A stretch of 64,000 nucleotides of DNA from UBA9300 sp032260385 (GCA_032260385.1 JAVVEL010000003.1:104761-168760); one strand, 5' to 3'; positions 16,837-26,269 are shown, counted from the first letter of the stretch. Translations and numbers: made by a program. The notes: generated by a model not told the origin, from the letters alone.

Positions 16837-18159
16837 TTATTCAAAACGGAACCAGTCTAATTCAAAAAGATCCTTTCCTTCATCACCCCGGAATTGTATC
16901 CATAATGCATGAACACCTGATATTTCCTCAATAGCGAATTCTATTATCTGCCAGTCCTTTCTATTGCTGCCGGAAACGATATCATATTCCCCCAGTTTTC
17001 TGGACCATGGTTTATCTGCAGAAAGGATAATTTTTCCATCATTCAGAGGTCTTATTCTCATTTTAACGGAATTAAGACCACTGCCAAAATCAAGATATTT
17101 ATATATTGCCGCATCCCCATTGCGGCAGGCGCTTAATATTTCATTTTCCGGGCTGTCTGCAATTATCCGTGCCTTGCCATGAAGGAGGCAGGCACAGGCA
17201 GCATCTGTTTCTTTTCTTGCATTTAAGGGCTCTCCGGCTCCCTGTGAGGTCATTTCGACCTCGGGGATTGAGCCATCCCTCCTGAAACTTATTTTTTCAA
17301 CGCAGGCCTTCCTCATCGTTTTACAGCCATGTGTTGACCTGTGGTAGAACACGTACCACTGACCCTTAAATTCTGCAATAGATCCGTGGTTATTCCAGTT
17401 ACCCGGGTTACAAGCGTCGTTATCAATAATTACACCCCTGTATTCATAGGGACCGTAAGGCTTTGCTGATGTAGCATATCCTAAGCAGGTAGGCGTGTCC
17501 TTGCGGCTGATATCGGCATATACCAGGTAATAAATGCCATTTCTCTTAGTCATGAAAGCTCCTTCATGGAAGTGATGGATGCTTTCGGTCAGGATACTGT
17601 CCTTAATACTTGCAGGATCCAATTCCTGCATACCGGGTTTAAGTTGTGCCATTTTCAGACTGAACTGCCCCCATAAATAATAAGCGGTACCATCGTCATC
17701 GATAAATACAGCGGGATCAATCTGATTATAAGAATGTGTGTTTATTGCCTTCCCTCCCGCAAAGGGTCCGAGGGGACTATCAGATAGGGCTACACCCTCA
17801 GCGTTTACGGGGTCAGGCTGGCAGTAATACAGGTAGTATGTGCCGTCTTTTTCTGCACAGTCAGGGGCAAACAGCAGGCTGCTGTTATAGGAAACGGCAT
17901 CACCGGGTCCATCCGAAGAAAAAACCTTTTCCCGGAGTTTCCAGGTAAGCATATCGTCAGTATAAAGGATATCATGCTTCCATGAACAGTAATAGTCGCA
18001 GCTTTCATCGCTTGAACCGTAGATGTAAAGTTTCCCGTCACTCCATGCACGGGCCGAAGGGTCGGCAATGTACACCCCGGGGGGGCTCACGGGGTTCTGG
18101 GCTTTAAGATGCTGGCAGGCCCCCAGTGTGAATAATATTATCAGGCAGGTAAGTTTCAT
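16837..18159 (-). CDS. Glycoside hydrolase family 43 with C-terminal CBM6-like domain, lipoprotein
   Basis: 440 residues from the ATG at 18159; a further-upstream in-frame ATG at 18228 would push the signal peptide inside, so the shorter form is chosen. Lipobox LGAC with C15. GH43 catalytic features: IADPSARAW near the N-terminus (general base Asp), IDPAVFIDDDGTAYY (pKa-modulating Asp) and FHEGAFMTKRNGIYYL (general acid Glu). The last ~130 residues have the pattern of a family-6 carbohydrate-binding module. The family includes beta-xylosidases and alpha-L-arabinofuranosidases; which substrate cannot be told here. It stands upstream of the GH106-like gene on the same strand. Confidence 0.85.
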   Translation of the reverse strand: MKLTCLIILFTLGACQHLKAQNPVSPPGVYIADPSARAWSDGKLYIYGSSDESCDYYCSWKHDILYTDDMLTWKLREKVFSSDGPGDAVSYNSSLLFAPDCAEKDGTYYLYYCQPDPVNAEGVALSDSPLGPFAGGKAINTHSYNQIDPAVFIDDDGTAYYLWGQFSLKMAQLKPGMQELDPASIKDSILTESIHHFHEGAFMTKRNGIYYLVYADISRKDTPTCLGYATSAKPYGPYEYRGVIIDNDACNPGNWNNHGSIAEFKGQWYVFYHRSTHGCKTMRKACVEKISFRRDGSIPEVEMTSQGAGEPLNARKETDAACACLLHGKARIIADSPENEILSACRNGDAAIYKYLDFGSGLNSVKMRIRPLNDGKIILSADKPWSRKLGEYDIVSGSNRKDWQIIEFAIEEISGVHALWIQFRGDEGKDLFELDWFRFE

Positions 18160-18296
18160 ATAAAGTGTAAAGATATAAGTATAAACAAAAAGATCCTGTC
18201 CCAGGGTCCTGCTATCGGCAATGAACAACAGGAAGTACCGGCAGGGAAGAGACCCGCTTCACTTTGTTAATTTAGTGTTAAAATACGCAAAACCAA

Positions 18297-18304
18297 TAAT
18301 TTTG
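18297..18304 (+). promoter_or_regulatory. -7 promoter element of the serine hydrolase gene
   Basis: TAATTTTG matches TAnnTTTG; the ATG lies 46 bases downstream. No well-spaced -33 TTTG is seen. Confidence 0.4.
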
Positions 18305-18350
18305 AGACTAGAATATATAATATTGATGTGAAAATAACACCCTTACAGAT

Positions 18351-19763
18351 ATGAAAAGAAATGTTACATTTTTACTCATGTTAAGCATCCTTTTATCATG
18401 TGGAGAGAAGAACAGTAATAGAGAGCCGGCCATAATCGACAGGGAGATGGGTGATAAAGTCGATAATCTCGTACAGCAGTACATAAACCTGGATATCTTT
18501 TCAGGGGTCATCCTTATTGCAGAGCAGGGAATTCTGTATTATCATAAAGCTTTCGGTATGGCCGACAGGGAAAAAGGTATTCCAAATACTGTTAATACCC
18601 TCTTCGATATCGGGTCAATGAACAAGACTTTTACTTCAATAGTAATTAAACAGCTGATTGATGAGGGGAAACTGGATTATGACGACAGCCTGAAATATTT
18701 TGTTGAAGGGTTTAAAGATCCCATGGCAGAGAATATTACGGTACGACACCTGCTCGAGCATGAATCCGGCTTCGGTGATTATCATGACAGGGGATATTTC
18801 GATCAGCCTGAGGAGCAGAAGACACTGCAGGCTATTGTTGACCGGACCAGGAGTATGACACTTGAATTTGAGCCGGGGACTGAACAGATGTATTCCAACA
18901 CAGGTTATGTTCTGCTGGGTGCAATAATCGAAAGCGTTAGCAATATGTCTTACTTCAGGATTGTGAGAGAGAGAATTACCAGGCCACTGGAACTCACGAA
19001 TACATACCTTGAGGACCTGGATGAGCTGGAATCAAGGAGGGCAAAAGGTTATTATAAGACCGTGAGGGGTGAGCTTGTCAGGAATTATAATCTTATTGAC
19101 TTGCCCAATCCTGATGGCGGCTTCCTGTCAACAGCAGAGGATGTTATGAAATTTTACAGGTCCTATTATTATGATACCCTACTTCTAAGTAAGAGAATAA
19201 AGGACAGTGATCCCTTTTTCAAATTCCTGGAGGACTTGCCTCCAGGTAAGGCACCTGTCCATGCAGGGGGCTTTGAAGGTTTTAATACTGCAATATACCA
19301 GCTTGTGAGTGATGATATTTCCATAGTGGTACTTGCCAATATGGATGAACCCGTTGCCGAAAATCTTGGCGGGGACATACTGGCTCTTATCCGTGGCCAG
19401 GAACCAGAAAAACCTTCATTGCCTGCTGTGCAGCTGGTTTATAAATCATTCAATGAAGAAGGAATAGATTATGTCAGGGCTAACTTTGATGAACTGACCC
19501 TTAATTTCCACCCGGCGGACCCCAGAGATTTGATCCTCAATATTGTGGGGTATACAATACTGGCAGAGGACCGTATTAATGAGGCAATTGAATTATTCCG
19601 TCTGAACACCGAACTGTTCCCTGAAGTGGCAAATTGCTGGGACAGTCTTGGTGAAGCATACCTGATTAAAGGGGAGAGCACGGAGGCAAAGAAAGCCTAT
19701 AAGCGGGCACTGGAATTAAATCCCGGGCTTACTTCGGCCCTGGAAGCACTGAAAAAACTTTAG
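18351..19763 (+). CDS. Serine hydrolase (beta-lactamase class C family) with C-terminal TPR repeats, lipoprotein
   Basis: 470 residues. Lipobox LLSC at 14-17. The SxxK nucleophile motif is S89-K92 in IGSMNKTF, and YSN (181-183) is the second catalytic element; the HAGG motif near residue 305 stands in for the KTG element. The class C/DD-peptidase-like family includes esterases and D-amino-acid peptidases. The last ~75 residues form two tetratricopeptide repeats (AINEAIELFRLNTELFP-like), a combination common in Bacteroidota. A TAATTTTG element at 18297 is the likely promoter. It is convergent with the TonB receptor, with a shared terminator-like hairpin. Substrate unknown. Confidence 0.85.
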   Translation: MKRNVTFLLMLSILLSCGEKNSNREPAIIDREMGDKVDNLVQQYINLDIFSGVILIAEQGILYYHKAFGMADREKGIPNTVNTLFDIGSMNKTFTSIVIKQLIDEGKLDYDDSLKYFVEGFKDPMAENITVRHLLEHESGFGDYHDRGYFDQPEEQKTLQAIVDRTRSMTLEFEPGTEQMYSNTGYVLLGAIIESVSNMSYFRIVRERITRPLELTNTYLEDLDELESRRAKGYYKTVRGELVRNYNLIDLPNPDGGFLSTAEDVMKFYRSYYYDTLLLSKRIKDSDPFFKFLEDLPPGKAPVHAGGFEGFNTAIYQLVSDDISIVVLANMDEPVAENLGGDILALIRGQEPEKPSLPAVQLVYKSFNEEGIDYVRANFDELTLNFHPADPRDLILNIVGYTILAEDRINEAIELFRLNTELFPEVANCWDSLGEAYLIKGESTEAKKAYKRALELNPGLTSALEALKKL

Positions 19764-19773
19764 ACAGAAATAA

Positions 19774-19824
19774 ATGGCAGGCTCTAAATACATCGTTGAA
19801 AATCTTTGTATTGGAACCTGCCAT
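19774..19824. terminator. Convergent (bidirectional) terminator-like hairpin
   Basis: ATGGCAGG (19774-19781) pairs with CCTGCCAT (19817-19824), and AATACA with TGTATT closer to the loop, giving a long imperfect stem between the serine hydrolase and the TonB receptor, which converge here. There is no clean T-run. Confidence 0.5.
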
Positions 19825-19859
19825 CTATAGTATTGTTTCAAGTCTATTAAATGGCACAG

Positions 19860-22265
19860 TCAGAAATTTGCCCTGAGGGAGATGATAAAATTTCTGCCCG
19901 GACCTGAGATACCCGAGCTGTATGGCCGATAGCGCCTGTCAGTAAGGTTTTCTATTCCTGTTGATACTGAGAGCGTCTCGGTCAGTTCATACATGGCTTT
20001 AATATTGAGAGTATACCAGGCAGGTGAGTAATTATTGCCGTTGGCGTCTTTGGCATATATTTCATCCTTGCCTTTTTCTTCTTCCGGCATATCTTCATGC
20101 CTGCGTTCTCCCTGGTATTCAGCATAAAATTTAATATGTAGCCTGTCAGCCTTGTAATTGAAGCGGGAGATGCCAAAAAAGGGAGCAGCATGGCGGGAAG
20201 GGCTTGAACTTCCATCATCGAGTTCTTCCTCTCCTTTCTGGAAATTAATATCAGAAGAAAAGCTGAAGCCTGCAGGTAATTTCACCTCGAGACCGGCCTG
20301 TATTCCGTAAACCCTTGCAATGGCAGCGTTTTGTAAGGCCTGGACCCTGCTCATTATACCGTCATACATAATGCTGTCCTGCCCGTTAAGCAGGAAATCC
20401 CTCCTGACCAGGGCATTTTGGAGGATGGTATAATAGCCTGTGAAATCAATTTTTAATACATCATCAAAGACTTTGGCCAGGCCCAGGTCGAAATTACAGG
20501 CATATTCAGCCTCCAGGCCGGGATTTGGAACCACAACCGTACCGGCTTCAGAGTCAAAGACCTTCCCCAGGTCATCAACATTCGGCGAACGGAAAGCCGT
20601 TCCGAAGTTGGCACTTATTATCAGTGATTCTGACGGGCGGTATACGCCTCCCAGGCTTCCCGTAAGGGCTCCGTCGTTGATGCTTGCCGTAGTGAAAGGG
20701 AAGGGATAGAAGGTATTATCAAATTCAGCGTCAAGCAGGAAATGATTGTACCTCAGTCCCGCCTGCAGGGTGAGTTTTTCCGACGGTCTGTATTCATCGT
20801 TGATGTAGGCTGCAATGGAGCTCCAAACAGACTGTGGGTATCTGGTAGGGCCGGGGACGCTCAAGCCGGTCGAAATATTTTCATCTATCCCGGTGGAAGT
20901 CACATCATTAAAAAGGTATTCAACACCGTAGTAAGTTGTATTCCTCTCACCTGTGGACTTTACAAAATCCAGGTTAAGGGAATAGGCCATTACCTCTTCA
21001 ATTCTAATGCTCCGGCTGTTACTGTTAAGAGACCGGTCAATGCGGCTTTCCTCAAATGCTTGCTGTGCCAGGCTGAGAGTCATATGGTCATATGCTGCCC
21101 TGTTGCCTGTATGGTTAACAGACAGTTTATTCATCATCCATTTTTGCGGGCCATAGTTCCACTCGGCGTACCTGGCTGTACCGTTGCGCACCCTGTTATG
21201 CCTGTCGTACCTTCCGTATGTTGAGGTTTCGGAATAGTGGAAGCCATACTGGAAATCCCATTCCTCTCCCGGGGTAAACCTGACTTTCTGCATCAGGTTA
21301 AGCTGGGAATAGGCTGACGGGATTTGGAGCAGGGGATCTTCCTGGCTGATTACCCTGTCCAGGCTGTCCTGCCTCTGTACATAGTAATCTTTAATATAAT
21401 CATCAGGGCCATGGCTTCCCTGGCGCAAATGGTCATAATCCCAGCTGCTGAAACTCGTAACCATAGCCCATTTGTCCCAGCCCACATTGATATCGAAGTG
21501 ACCGGTTTTTTCATTGTTGGCCGATGAATAGCGAGTTACAGCCTTACCGGTAATCAGAGGTGCCCCGTTAATTGCCAGTTTTGGGACCAGGGTCTGGAAA
21601 CTCATCACACCACCAATGGCATCACTGCCATATATTACCGATCCGGGGCCAAAGAGTACCTCGGTGTTTTCCATGACAAAGGGATCGAGATTTATAACAT
21701 TCTGAATATTACCACCTCTGAAAATTGCCGTATTCATCCGTACTCCGTCAATGGTATATAATAACCTGTTGGTTGCAAATCCCCTTATCATCGGGCTTCC
21801 CCCGCCCTGCTGGCTCTTCTGGATAAATACCTTACCGGAAATGCCTAGAAGATCAGCTGCGGTCTGCAGATTCTGCAATTCCACTTCCCTGGGCGAGATG
21901 GAAATGATTTTAGCAGGTACATTGTCCGTTGATTGTCTCCAGCGGGTGGCAGAAACGACTATTTCCTCCAGGTTGATGTTGGATACTTCAAGAAAGAGCT
22001 GGAAGGATTGTGCTTCAAGCTCGGAAAAACTCTTAACAACAGTTTTGTAGCCAAGAGTCCTTATTTCTATCCTGTCTGCATCCGTGAAAGCTGACAGGTC
22101 GGCCTGTCCCTTTGAATTTGTGGTGGCAAAGGCCCTGGGACTTTCGCTTATGAGTGTAGCCAGCTCAACCGGTCTGTGACTCTCACTGTCCATTATGGTT
22201 ATTGTCTGGGCCCGGGCTATAATAAGGGAACACAGAAATATGCATAATAAGAATATTTTCTTCAT
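19860..22265 (-). CDS. TonB-dependent receptor, hemin/hemoglobin-receptor-like
   Basis: 801 residues: signal peptide (about 1-20), carboxypeptidase-regulatory-like domain (about 20-95), the TonB-box-like segment EIVVSATR (101-108), a plug domain (about 115-235) with NRLLYTIDGVRMN and VLFGPGSVIYGSDAIGG, and a 22-strand-type beta-barrel to the end (terminal RNFIISLRANF). The plug resembles hemoglobin/transferrin-type receptors more than SusC. Outer-membrane uptake driven by TonB. No SusD gene is present. A 177-residue protein is encoded 200 bases upstream on the same strand, separated by a tandem repeat. The substrate is a guess from the plug resemblance only. Confidence 0.87.
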   Translation of the reverse strand: MKKIFLLCIFLCSLIIARAQTITIMDSESHRPVELATLISESPRAFATTNSKGQADLSAFTDADRIEIRTLGYKTVVKSFSELEAQSFQLFLEVSNINLEEIVVSATRWRQSTDNVPAKIISISPREVELQNLQTAADLLGISGKVFIQKSQQGGGSPMIRGFATNRLLYTIDGVRMNTAIFRGGNIQNVINLDPFVMENTEVLFGPGSVIYGSDAIGGVMSFQTLVPKLAINGAPLITGKAVTRYSSANNEKTGHFDINVGWDKWAMVTSFSSWDYDHLRQGSHGPDDYIKDYYVQRQDSLDRVISQEDPLLQIPSAYSQLNLMQKVRFTPGEEWDFQYGFHYSETSTYGRYDRHNRVRNGTARYAEWNYGPQKWMMNKLSVNHTGNRAAYDHMTLSLAQQAFEESRIDRSLNSNSRSIRIEEVMAYSLNLDFVKSTGERNTTYYGVEYLFNDVTSTGIDENISTGLSVPGPTRYPQSVWSSIAAYINDEYRPSEKLTLQAGLRYNHFLLDAEFDNTFYPFPFTTASINDGALTGSLGGVYRPSESLIISANFGTAFRSPNVDDLGKVFDSEAGTVVVPNPGLEAEYACNFDLGLAKVFDDVLKIDFTGYYTILQNALVRRDFLLNGQDSIMYDGIMSRVQALQNAAIARVYGIQAGLEVKLPAGFSFSSDINFQKGEEELDDGSSSPSRHAAPFFGISRFNYKADRLHIKFYAEYQGERRHEDMPEEEKGKDEIYAKDANGNNYSPAWYTLNIKAMYELTETLSVSTGIENLTDRRYRPYSSGISGPGRNFIISLRANF

Positions 22266-22317
22266 TGTTTCTATCTCATTTTATAATTTATGTAATTATT
22301 CTCCAGCCGCTGTGACT

Positions 22318-22458
22318 GAAAGAATTCTGAGATTGCAATAGCTTAATAATTCTCAGACTTCTATTGACGGAAAATTCCCCTGCCTCTATAGCTGAAAAAA
22401 TTCTCAGGCTACAAGAGCCGGAAAATTCCCCTGCCGCCGAAGCTGAAAAATTTCCCGG
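22318..22458. repeat. Degenerate tandem repeat, 51-bp period, upstream of the TonB receptor
   Basis: Three copies start near 22318, 22369 and 22420. The clearest match is GGAAAATTCCCCTGCC at 22369 and 22420, exactly 51 bases apart; the first copy is much diverged but shares ATAGCT and ATTCTCAG further in. Each unit has a purine/pyrimidine alternation that could form short stems (TCTGAGA with TCTCAGA). It fills the gap between the receptor and the small protein gene. Confidence 0.65.
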
Positions 22459-22467
22459 AAAATAATA

Positions 22468-23001
22468 TCAACAATAACGTGGAGGCGGTTCAGGCGGTGA
22501 AATAATGAGTGAGTTATACAGATTGGTGTAGGTTATAAATTTAATAGTCCGGTCGGGGAGGTCGTTGCAATGGAATTTATAAACTTCACCGGTAAAGATC
22601 AGCCTGAACCATGGGTTTATATGTTCTTTTCTCTCATTCTTTTGCATATCGTTATCAATTGTATATTTCCCCAGGGCACTGATCTTGTTGTTGATAAGTG
22701 TTTCTTCAATATCCCACCAGCACGAATAATAGATACTGTCGCCAAGGATTTTGGTTTCGACAATATCATACATCTGCCGTTTATATTCAAATTCCCTTGA
22801 ATGTTCCCATCTCAGCTCTGTTTCAATTTCCTCCCTGGTGAACCCGAGTACCACCAGCCTGTCTTTGTCTATGCCCTTCAGGATGCTTTTTTCAACCTGT
22901 GACCTGACTGCTTCCTTATTGTGTAGCAACCAGAGGTAGGTCACCGTACAGGGGGCAAGCAGGACGAGGATAAAACATATGGCATAGATTTTATTTTTCA
23001 A
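22468..23001 (-). CDS. Membrane-anchored protein of unknown function upstream of the TonB receptor
   Basis: 177 residues. A single N-terminal hydrophobic segment (about 5-26) could be a signal anchor or uncleaved signal peptide. The rest is hydrophilic with many charged residues and two clusters of tryptophan (RWEHSREFEYKR and SCWWDIEET). The C-terminus ends in the proline-rich PPEPPPRYC. I do not recognise a family. It precedes the receptor on the same strand across a repeat-bearing gap, so a role as accessory to that receptor is possible but unsupported. Confidence 0.5.
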   Translation of the reverse strand: MKNKIYAICFILVLLAPCTVTYLWLLHNKEAVRSQVEKSILKGIDKDRLVVLGFTREEIETELRWEHSREFEYKRQMYDIVETKILGDSIYYSCWWDIEETLINNKISALGKYTIDNDMQKNERKEHINPWFRLIFTGEVYKFHCNDLPDRTIKFITYTNLYNSLIISPPEPPPRYC

Positions 23002-23130
23002 GGCAAAGGATCTTTTACGGACAAATTTAAAAAAAATCCAAGCATTAAAACAGGTTCTTTAACAGCCCCAAATCCTGTGCCAGCTTTAAACTTAATGGAG
23101 GGTATTGCTGTCCCTGACCCGTGGCGGTAT

Positions 23131-25374
23131 TTAATTAACTATTATTTCATCACAGAATATCCACGATGGGAGGCCCGCTGAATTATGCCATTCGGGGGCT
23201 TTTTTCATATTGCGTGCATGGATTTTTATATAACGTGTGTCAACGGGCTTGACGTTAAAGTTAAAATATTCTATATCATTTACCTTGCTGCCCGGTTTCA
23301 AAGGCCGGGAAGTTGATAGTCTTATGCCATCACCCCGGGGATGTCCAATCCGGTCGTCCCCGCCTGAACCACTCTGATCATTTTTACTAATGCTCCCAGG
23401 GAATGAAAGCTCAACAAATTCAGGGAAGAAAACAATATGGTTTGTAACCTGGAGGAAGGCTGTATGAACACTATTGATTGTTTTCAACTCACCCAGGTCA
23501 ATAATTAGCTCCATATCATTTCCTTCGAATCCGAGCCAGTTTGAATAAAAGTTTGCACCACCGAAAGCTCCGTCGGTCAGTGCCATGGGATCTTCTGCCG
23601 CATATTTTTTGGGGGCAGTAATTGCAACAACCTTTTTGCCTGCTGCAATATTAGGTTGTTCAGACCGTTTTATTGTCTCCCTGTAAGAATCGGTATACTC
23701 GGAAACCGAATATCCCATTTCATTCATCGTAATAATACCGGCATCGCTGCATATATTTTCGAATATTTCAAGCCTTGATACGGCTTTTTTCAGCTTATAT
23801 CTTTCCGACATCCCCTTTCTCGATGCCTCAAGTGCAGCATAGTGAGTGCTTAAGCTGGCGCTTTGCACCCTTTTAAGCACATCCGCTTTATCCGAAACTG
23901 AGGCTTCAGCCTTATCAAAGAGCTCATCGTATTTTTCCAGCAGGCCGGGTCTGAGGAAAGAGTCAAAAGCCTGGGAGGGGTCGCCATAAAGAAAGAGAAA
24001 GAAATCAGGCACCCTTTTAATCTCTTCATGTATTATATCAATATATTCCTTTATGTAGCTGCCTGCCTCTTCATAATAAGCATCTGTAAATTCGCTTATG
24101 ATCTCATCAGTACTAAGGTCAGGATTCCAGAGCAGTTTAGCCGTCAGGTAGGATCTGAGCTCAAAAAGCTCACTGGGATTATGGCTGTGCTGTTCAAAAA
24201 CCCATTTTGCATTATTTTCCCTGAAGAACCTTATATTGGGTCCAAGGGTATGTATATTGGGGAAGGGTGCCAGAAAATTAGTGAATTGTGTTGTGTAGTC
24301 CCATATTCTTATATTTTCACTTAGCTGCTTCCAGCCCTCCAGGTCAGCTGCAAAGTCAGTGCATCCATCCTCTATCGGCTTACTCCGGTCGCATTCAATT
24401 GAGCATAGTGTAACCAGTACATTGTCTGCCGGTTTCGTTTTGCAAGGCTTCCTGGTATACTGGTAGGCCAGTGTAGAGATTGTTTTACCGGGGAACTGTT
24501 CAGCGATCTTGTTTACAAACCTTATCATTGTACCGCTGGACGAACCCTCTTCCCGGTCAATAGAGGCACAGTTGTCACACTGGCAATGCAAGGTGTTATC
24601 ATCCTGGCTCACAGAAATAATACCGGCACCGGGGTGACGTTTGAAATATGCGGCTACCGAATCAGTTACTATACTGAGTACCTCGGAGTTGGTGAGGCAC
24701 AGCTGGGTACTTACCCTTTTTCCCTCACGAAGGGCGTAATATTCGGGGTGCTGCTCATAGAAGTCGCTTCCGGGCATGAACCTGTGGAAGGTATGCACCC
24801 TGGCTTCGGGCACGTAGCCTGGAAAGGCTTCATATGTAACCTTATGTTTATCGGCAAAAGAATGCTTATCGTAGAACAGTTTTGAATGCACGGTTCTTGT
24901 TTCTATATCAGGAGTATACTCATAATCGAGATCTGCATTAACACTAATTTTATCTGCATGAGGTATTTTTTCCACTCCGGGGCTGAGCCACAGACAGCCC
25001 ATTTCGTTTTCAAGGAAACTGTATACTGAATAAAGGACGCTTTTCGCACTTCCTCCCCCTATAAGCAGATTATCCCCATTTACCCTGTAAAAGATCAGAT
25101 GGGGATTAAATCCCTTGTTTACAGGATAAGATCCTACAAATATTTCATTCTTTTCCTCATTGCGCTCATTTACGGTAACAAGAGGTATTTTTACACCCGA
25201 TATCTCTTCCAGATATTTCTGGAGTTCATGTGAGGCATGATTAATCAGGCTGTCATCCGTATTTGCAATAACTATTTCATAATTAGTTTGTGACTTATCT
25301 GCCAGGGTAATGTTTTTCAGGTTACATGAAACCATGAAGGAAGGAAGGACCAGGAGAACAAATAGTTTTTTCAT
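23131..25374 (-). CDS. DUF4838 domain protein, probable glycosidase-like lipoprotein
   Basis: 747 residues with a lipoprotein signal (lipobox MVSC). An alpha-glucuronidase N-terminal-like domain (about 25-130; SHELQKYLEEISG, EIFVGSYP) precedes the DUF4838 TIM barrel (about 190-480; FHRFMPGSDFYEQHPEYYAL and CQCDNCASIDREEG with paired cysteines), and a galactose-binding-like C-terminal domain (about 600-747; IIDLGELKTINSVHTAFLQ). Such proteins are common in polysaccharide-degrading Bacteroidota and are thought to be glycosidases, but the substrate is not known. It stands alone: a 300-base gap with inverted repeats lies upstream. Confidence 0.75.
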   Translation of the reverse strand: MKKLFVLLVLPSFMVSCNLKNITLADKSQTNYEIVIANTDDSLINHASHELQKYLEEISGVKIPLVTVNERNEEKNEIFVGSYPVNKGFNPHLIFYRVNGDNLLIGGGSAKSVLYSVYSFLENEMGCLWLSPGVEKIPHADKISVNADLDYEYTPDIETRTVHSKLFYDKHSFADKHKVTYEAFPGYVPEARVHTFHRFMPGSDFYEQHPEYYALREGKRVSTQLCLTNSEVLSIVTDSVAAYFKRHPGAGIISVSQDDNTLHCQCDNCASIDREEGSSSGTMIRFVNKIAEQFPGKTISTLAYQYTRKPCKTKPADNVLVTLCSIECDRSKPIEDGCTDFAADLEGWKQLSENIRIWDYTTQFTNFLAPFPNIHTLGPNIRFFRENNAKWVFEQHSHNPSELFELRSYLTAKLLWNPDLSTDEIISEFTDAYYEEAGSYIKEYIDIIHEEIKRVPDFFLFLYGDPSQAFDSFLRPGLLEKYDELFDKAEASVSDKADVLKRVQSASLSTHYAALEASRKGMSERYKLKKAVSRLEIFENICSDAGIITMNEMGYSVSEYTDSYRETIKRSEQPNIAAGKKVVAITAPKKYAAEDPMALTDGAFGGANFYSNWLGFEGNDMELIIDLGELKTINSVHTAFLQVTNHIVFFPEFVELSFPGSISKNDQSGSGGDDRIGHPRGDGIRLSTSRPLKPGSKVNDIEYFNFNVKPVDTRYIKIHARNMKKAPEWHNSAGLPSWIFCDEIIVN

Positions 25375-25449
25375 TCTATGTCTTTTGTTAAAACCTTGCC
25401 GGTAAAATTATATTGAAAAAATTTGGAATCAAACTTATAAAATAGGGAA

Positions 25450-25508
25450 GCAGGCATAATCTATTAGAGGTAATGGGGGTATATTCTGTTATTAACGATT
25501 ATGCCTGC
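25450..25508. repeat. 12-bp perfect inverted repeat
   Basis: GCAGGCATAATC (25450-25461) and GATTATGCCTGC (25497-25508) are exact reverse complements with a 35-base loop. Possible large hairpin or paired binding site upstream of the DUF4838 gene. Confidence 0.6.
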
Positions 25509-25613
25509 CCCAAGAGAAGTATAAAGACAGTCCGGAAGTAATGCTGCTTCAGTTTTACAATGTTGTTTCAACAGTACAATTGAGGTAAAACTAATGTGAA
25601 GATCTTTATAATG

Positions 25614-25635
25614 AAATACCCAATACCGGGTATTT
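25614..25635. terminator. 8-bp hairpin downstream of the response regulator
   Basis: AAATACCC (25614-25621), loop of 6, GGGTATTT (25628-25635). It lies 47 bases after the regulator stop codon on the minus strand. A-rich tails instead of a T-run make it a weak terminator candidate or an operator. Confidence 0.4.
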
Positions 25636-25681
25636 GACGAAGTAGGCAAACAGAGAGCTTAATCAGTTGACGCCCTCACTG

Positions 25682-26269
25682 TTACTTGCCAGGCAGGGGG
25701 TACCTGACAAGAATTTCCCTGGTTGAATTAAGATTTAATTTTTTAATGATTCTCCGCCTGTAAGTATATACGGTTTCAGGTGAAATATTTAGTCTTTCGG
25801 CAATTTCGATGCTTGTCATGCAGTGCCTGAGCATTTCAAAAACATCTTTTTCCCTGTGGGTAAGAATGCTAACTAATTTATTATCGACGGAGGCATCATT
25901 TTTTGCATAGTATTCCCGGAGTCGTTTAATTACCATGTCCAATTCTATTTTATCCACCGGCTTAAGTAAGTAGTCAAAGGCGGCTTTCCTGATTGCCTGC
26001 ACAGCATATTTTTCATAGGCTGTAACAAATATAACAAGGGGCAGGTAGCCTTCTTTTTGTATTTTGGTAACAACATCCAGCCCTGTCATTACCGGCATTT
26101 CCACATCTATGAATAAAATATCCGGCCGTTGGCTCAAAATCAGTGGAATTGCTTTTTCCGGTGATGTTTCAGAGCCAGCATGCCTGAAATAGTCATACTT
26201 TAACATTAGTTTTTCAATTTGTTTAACAGCATGCGCGTTATCGTCCAATATAAAATATGATTTATACAT
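25682..26269 (-). CDS. Response regulator with LytTR-type receiver and LuxR-type HTH output
   Basis: 195 residues. The receiver (about 1-125) has D55 in LFIDVEMP and the IRKAAFDYLLKPVD segment that is typical of receivers linked to LytTR domains. The output domain (about 133-190), however, is a LuxR/NarL-type helix-turn-helix (LTHREKDVFEMLRH, IAERLNISPETVYTYRRRI). No kinase is adjacent; it lies 41 bases after a FISUMP-domain gene on the same strand. DNA target and signal are unknown. Confidence 0.87.
   Translation of the reverse strand: MYKSYFILDDNAHAVKQIEKLMLKYDYFRHAGSETSPEKAIPLILSQRPDILFIDVEMPVMTGLDVVTKIQKEGYLPLVIFVTAYEKYAVQAIRKAAFDYLLKPVDKIELDMVIKRLREYYAKNDASVDNKLVSILTHREKDVFEMLRHCMTSIEIAERLNISPETVYTYRRRIIKKLNLNSTREILVRYPLPGK

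Larger units (their letters stand above)
25375..25681. other. Intergenic region of about 300 bases with two inverted repeats
   Basis: No convincing coding sequence. It holds the inverted repeat at 25450-25508 and the hairpin at 25614-25635. It separates the DUF4838 gene from the end of the response regulator, both on the minus strand, so both a terminator and a promoter would be expected here. Confidence 0.6.

Noticed and set aside
18160..18228. Longer GH43 start
   Set aside because: It would bury the lipoprotein signal peptide inside the protein.
22266..22467. A riboswitch upstream of the TonB receptor
   Set aside because: The gap is a tandem repeat; no cobalamin or other conserved core was seen.
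14761..25374. A complete polysaccharide utilisation locus
   Set aside because: Glycosidases are present, but there is no SusC/SusD pair; the TonB receptor resembles hemin receptors and has no SusD neighbour.
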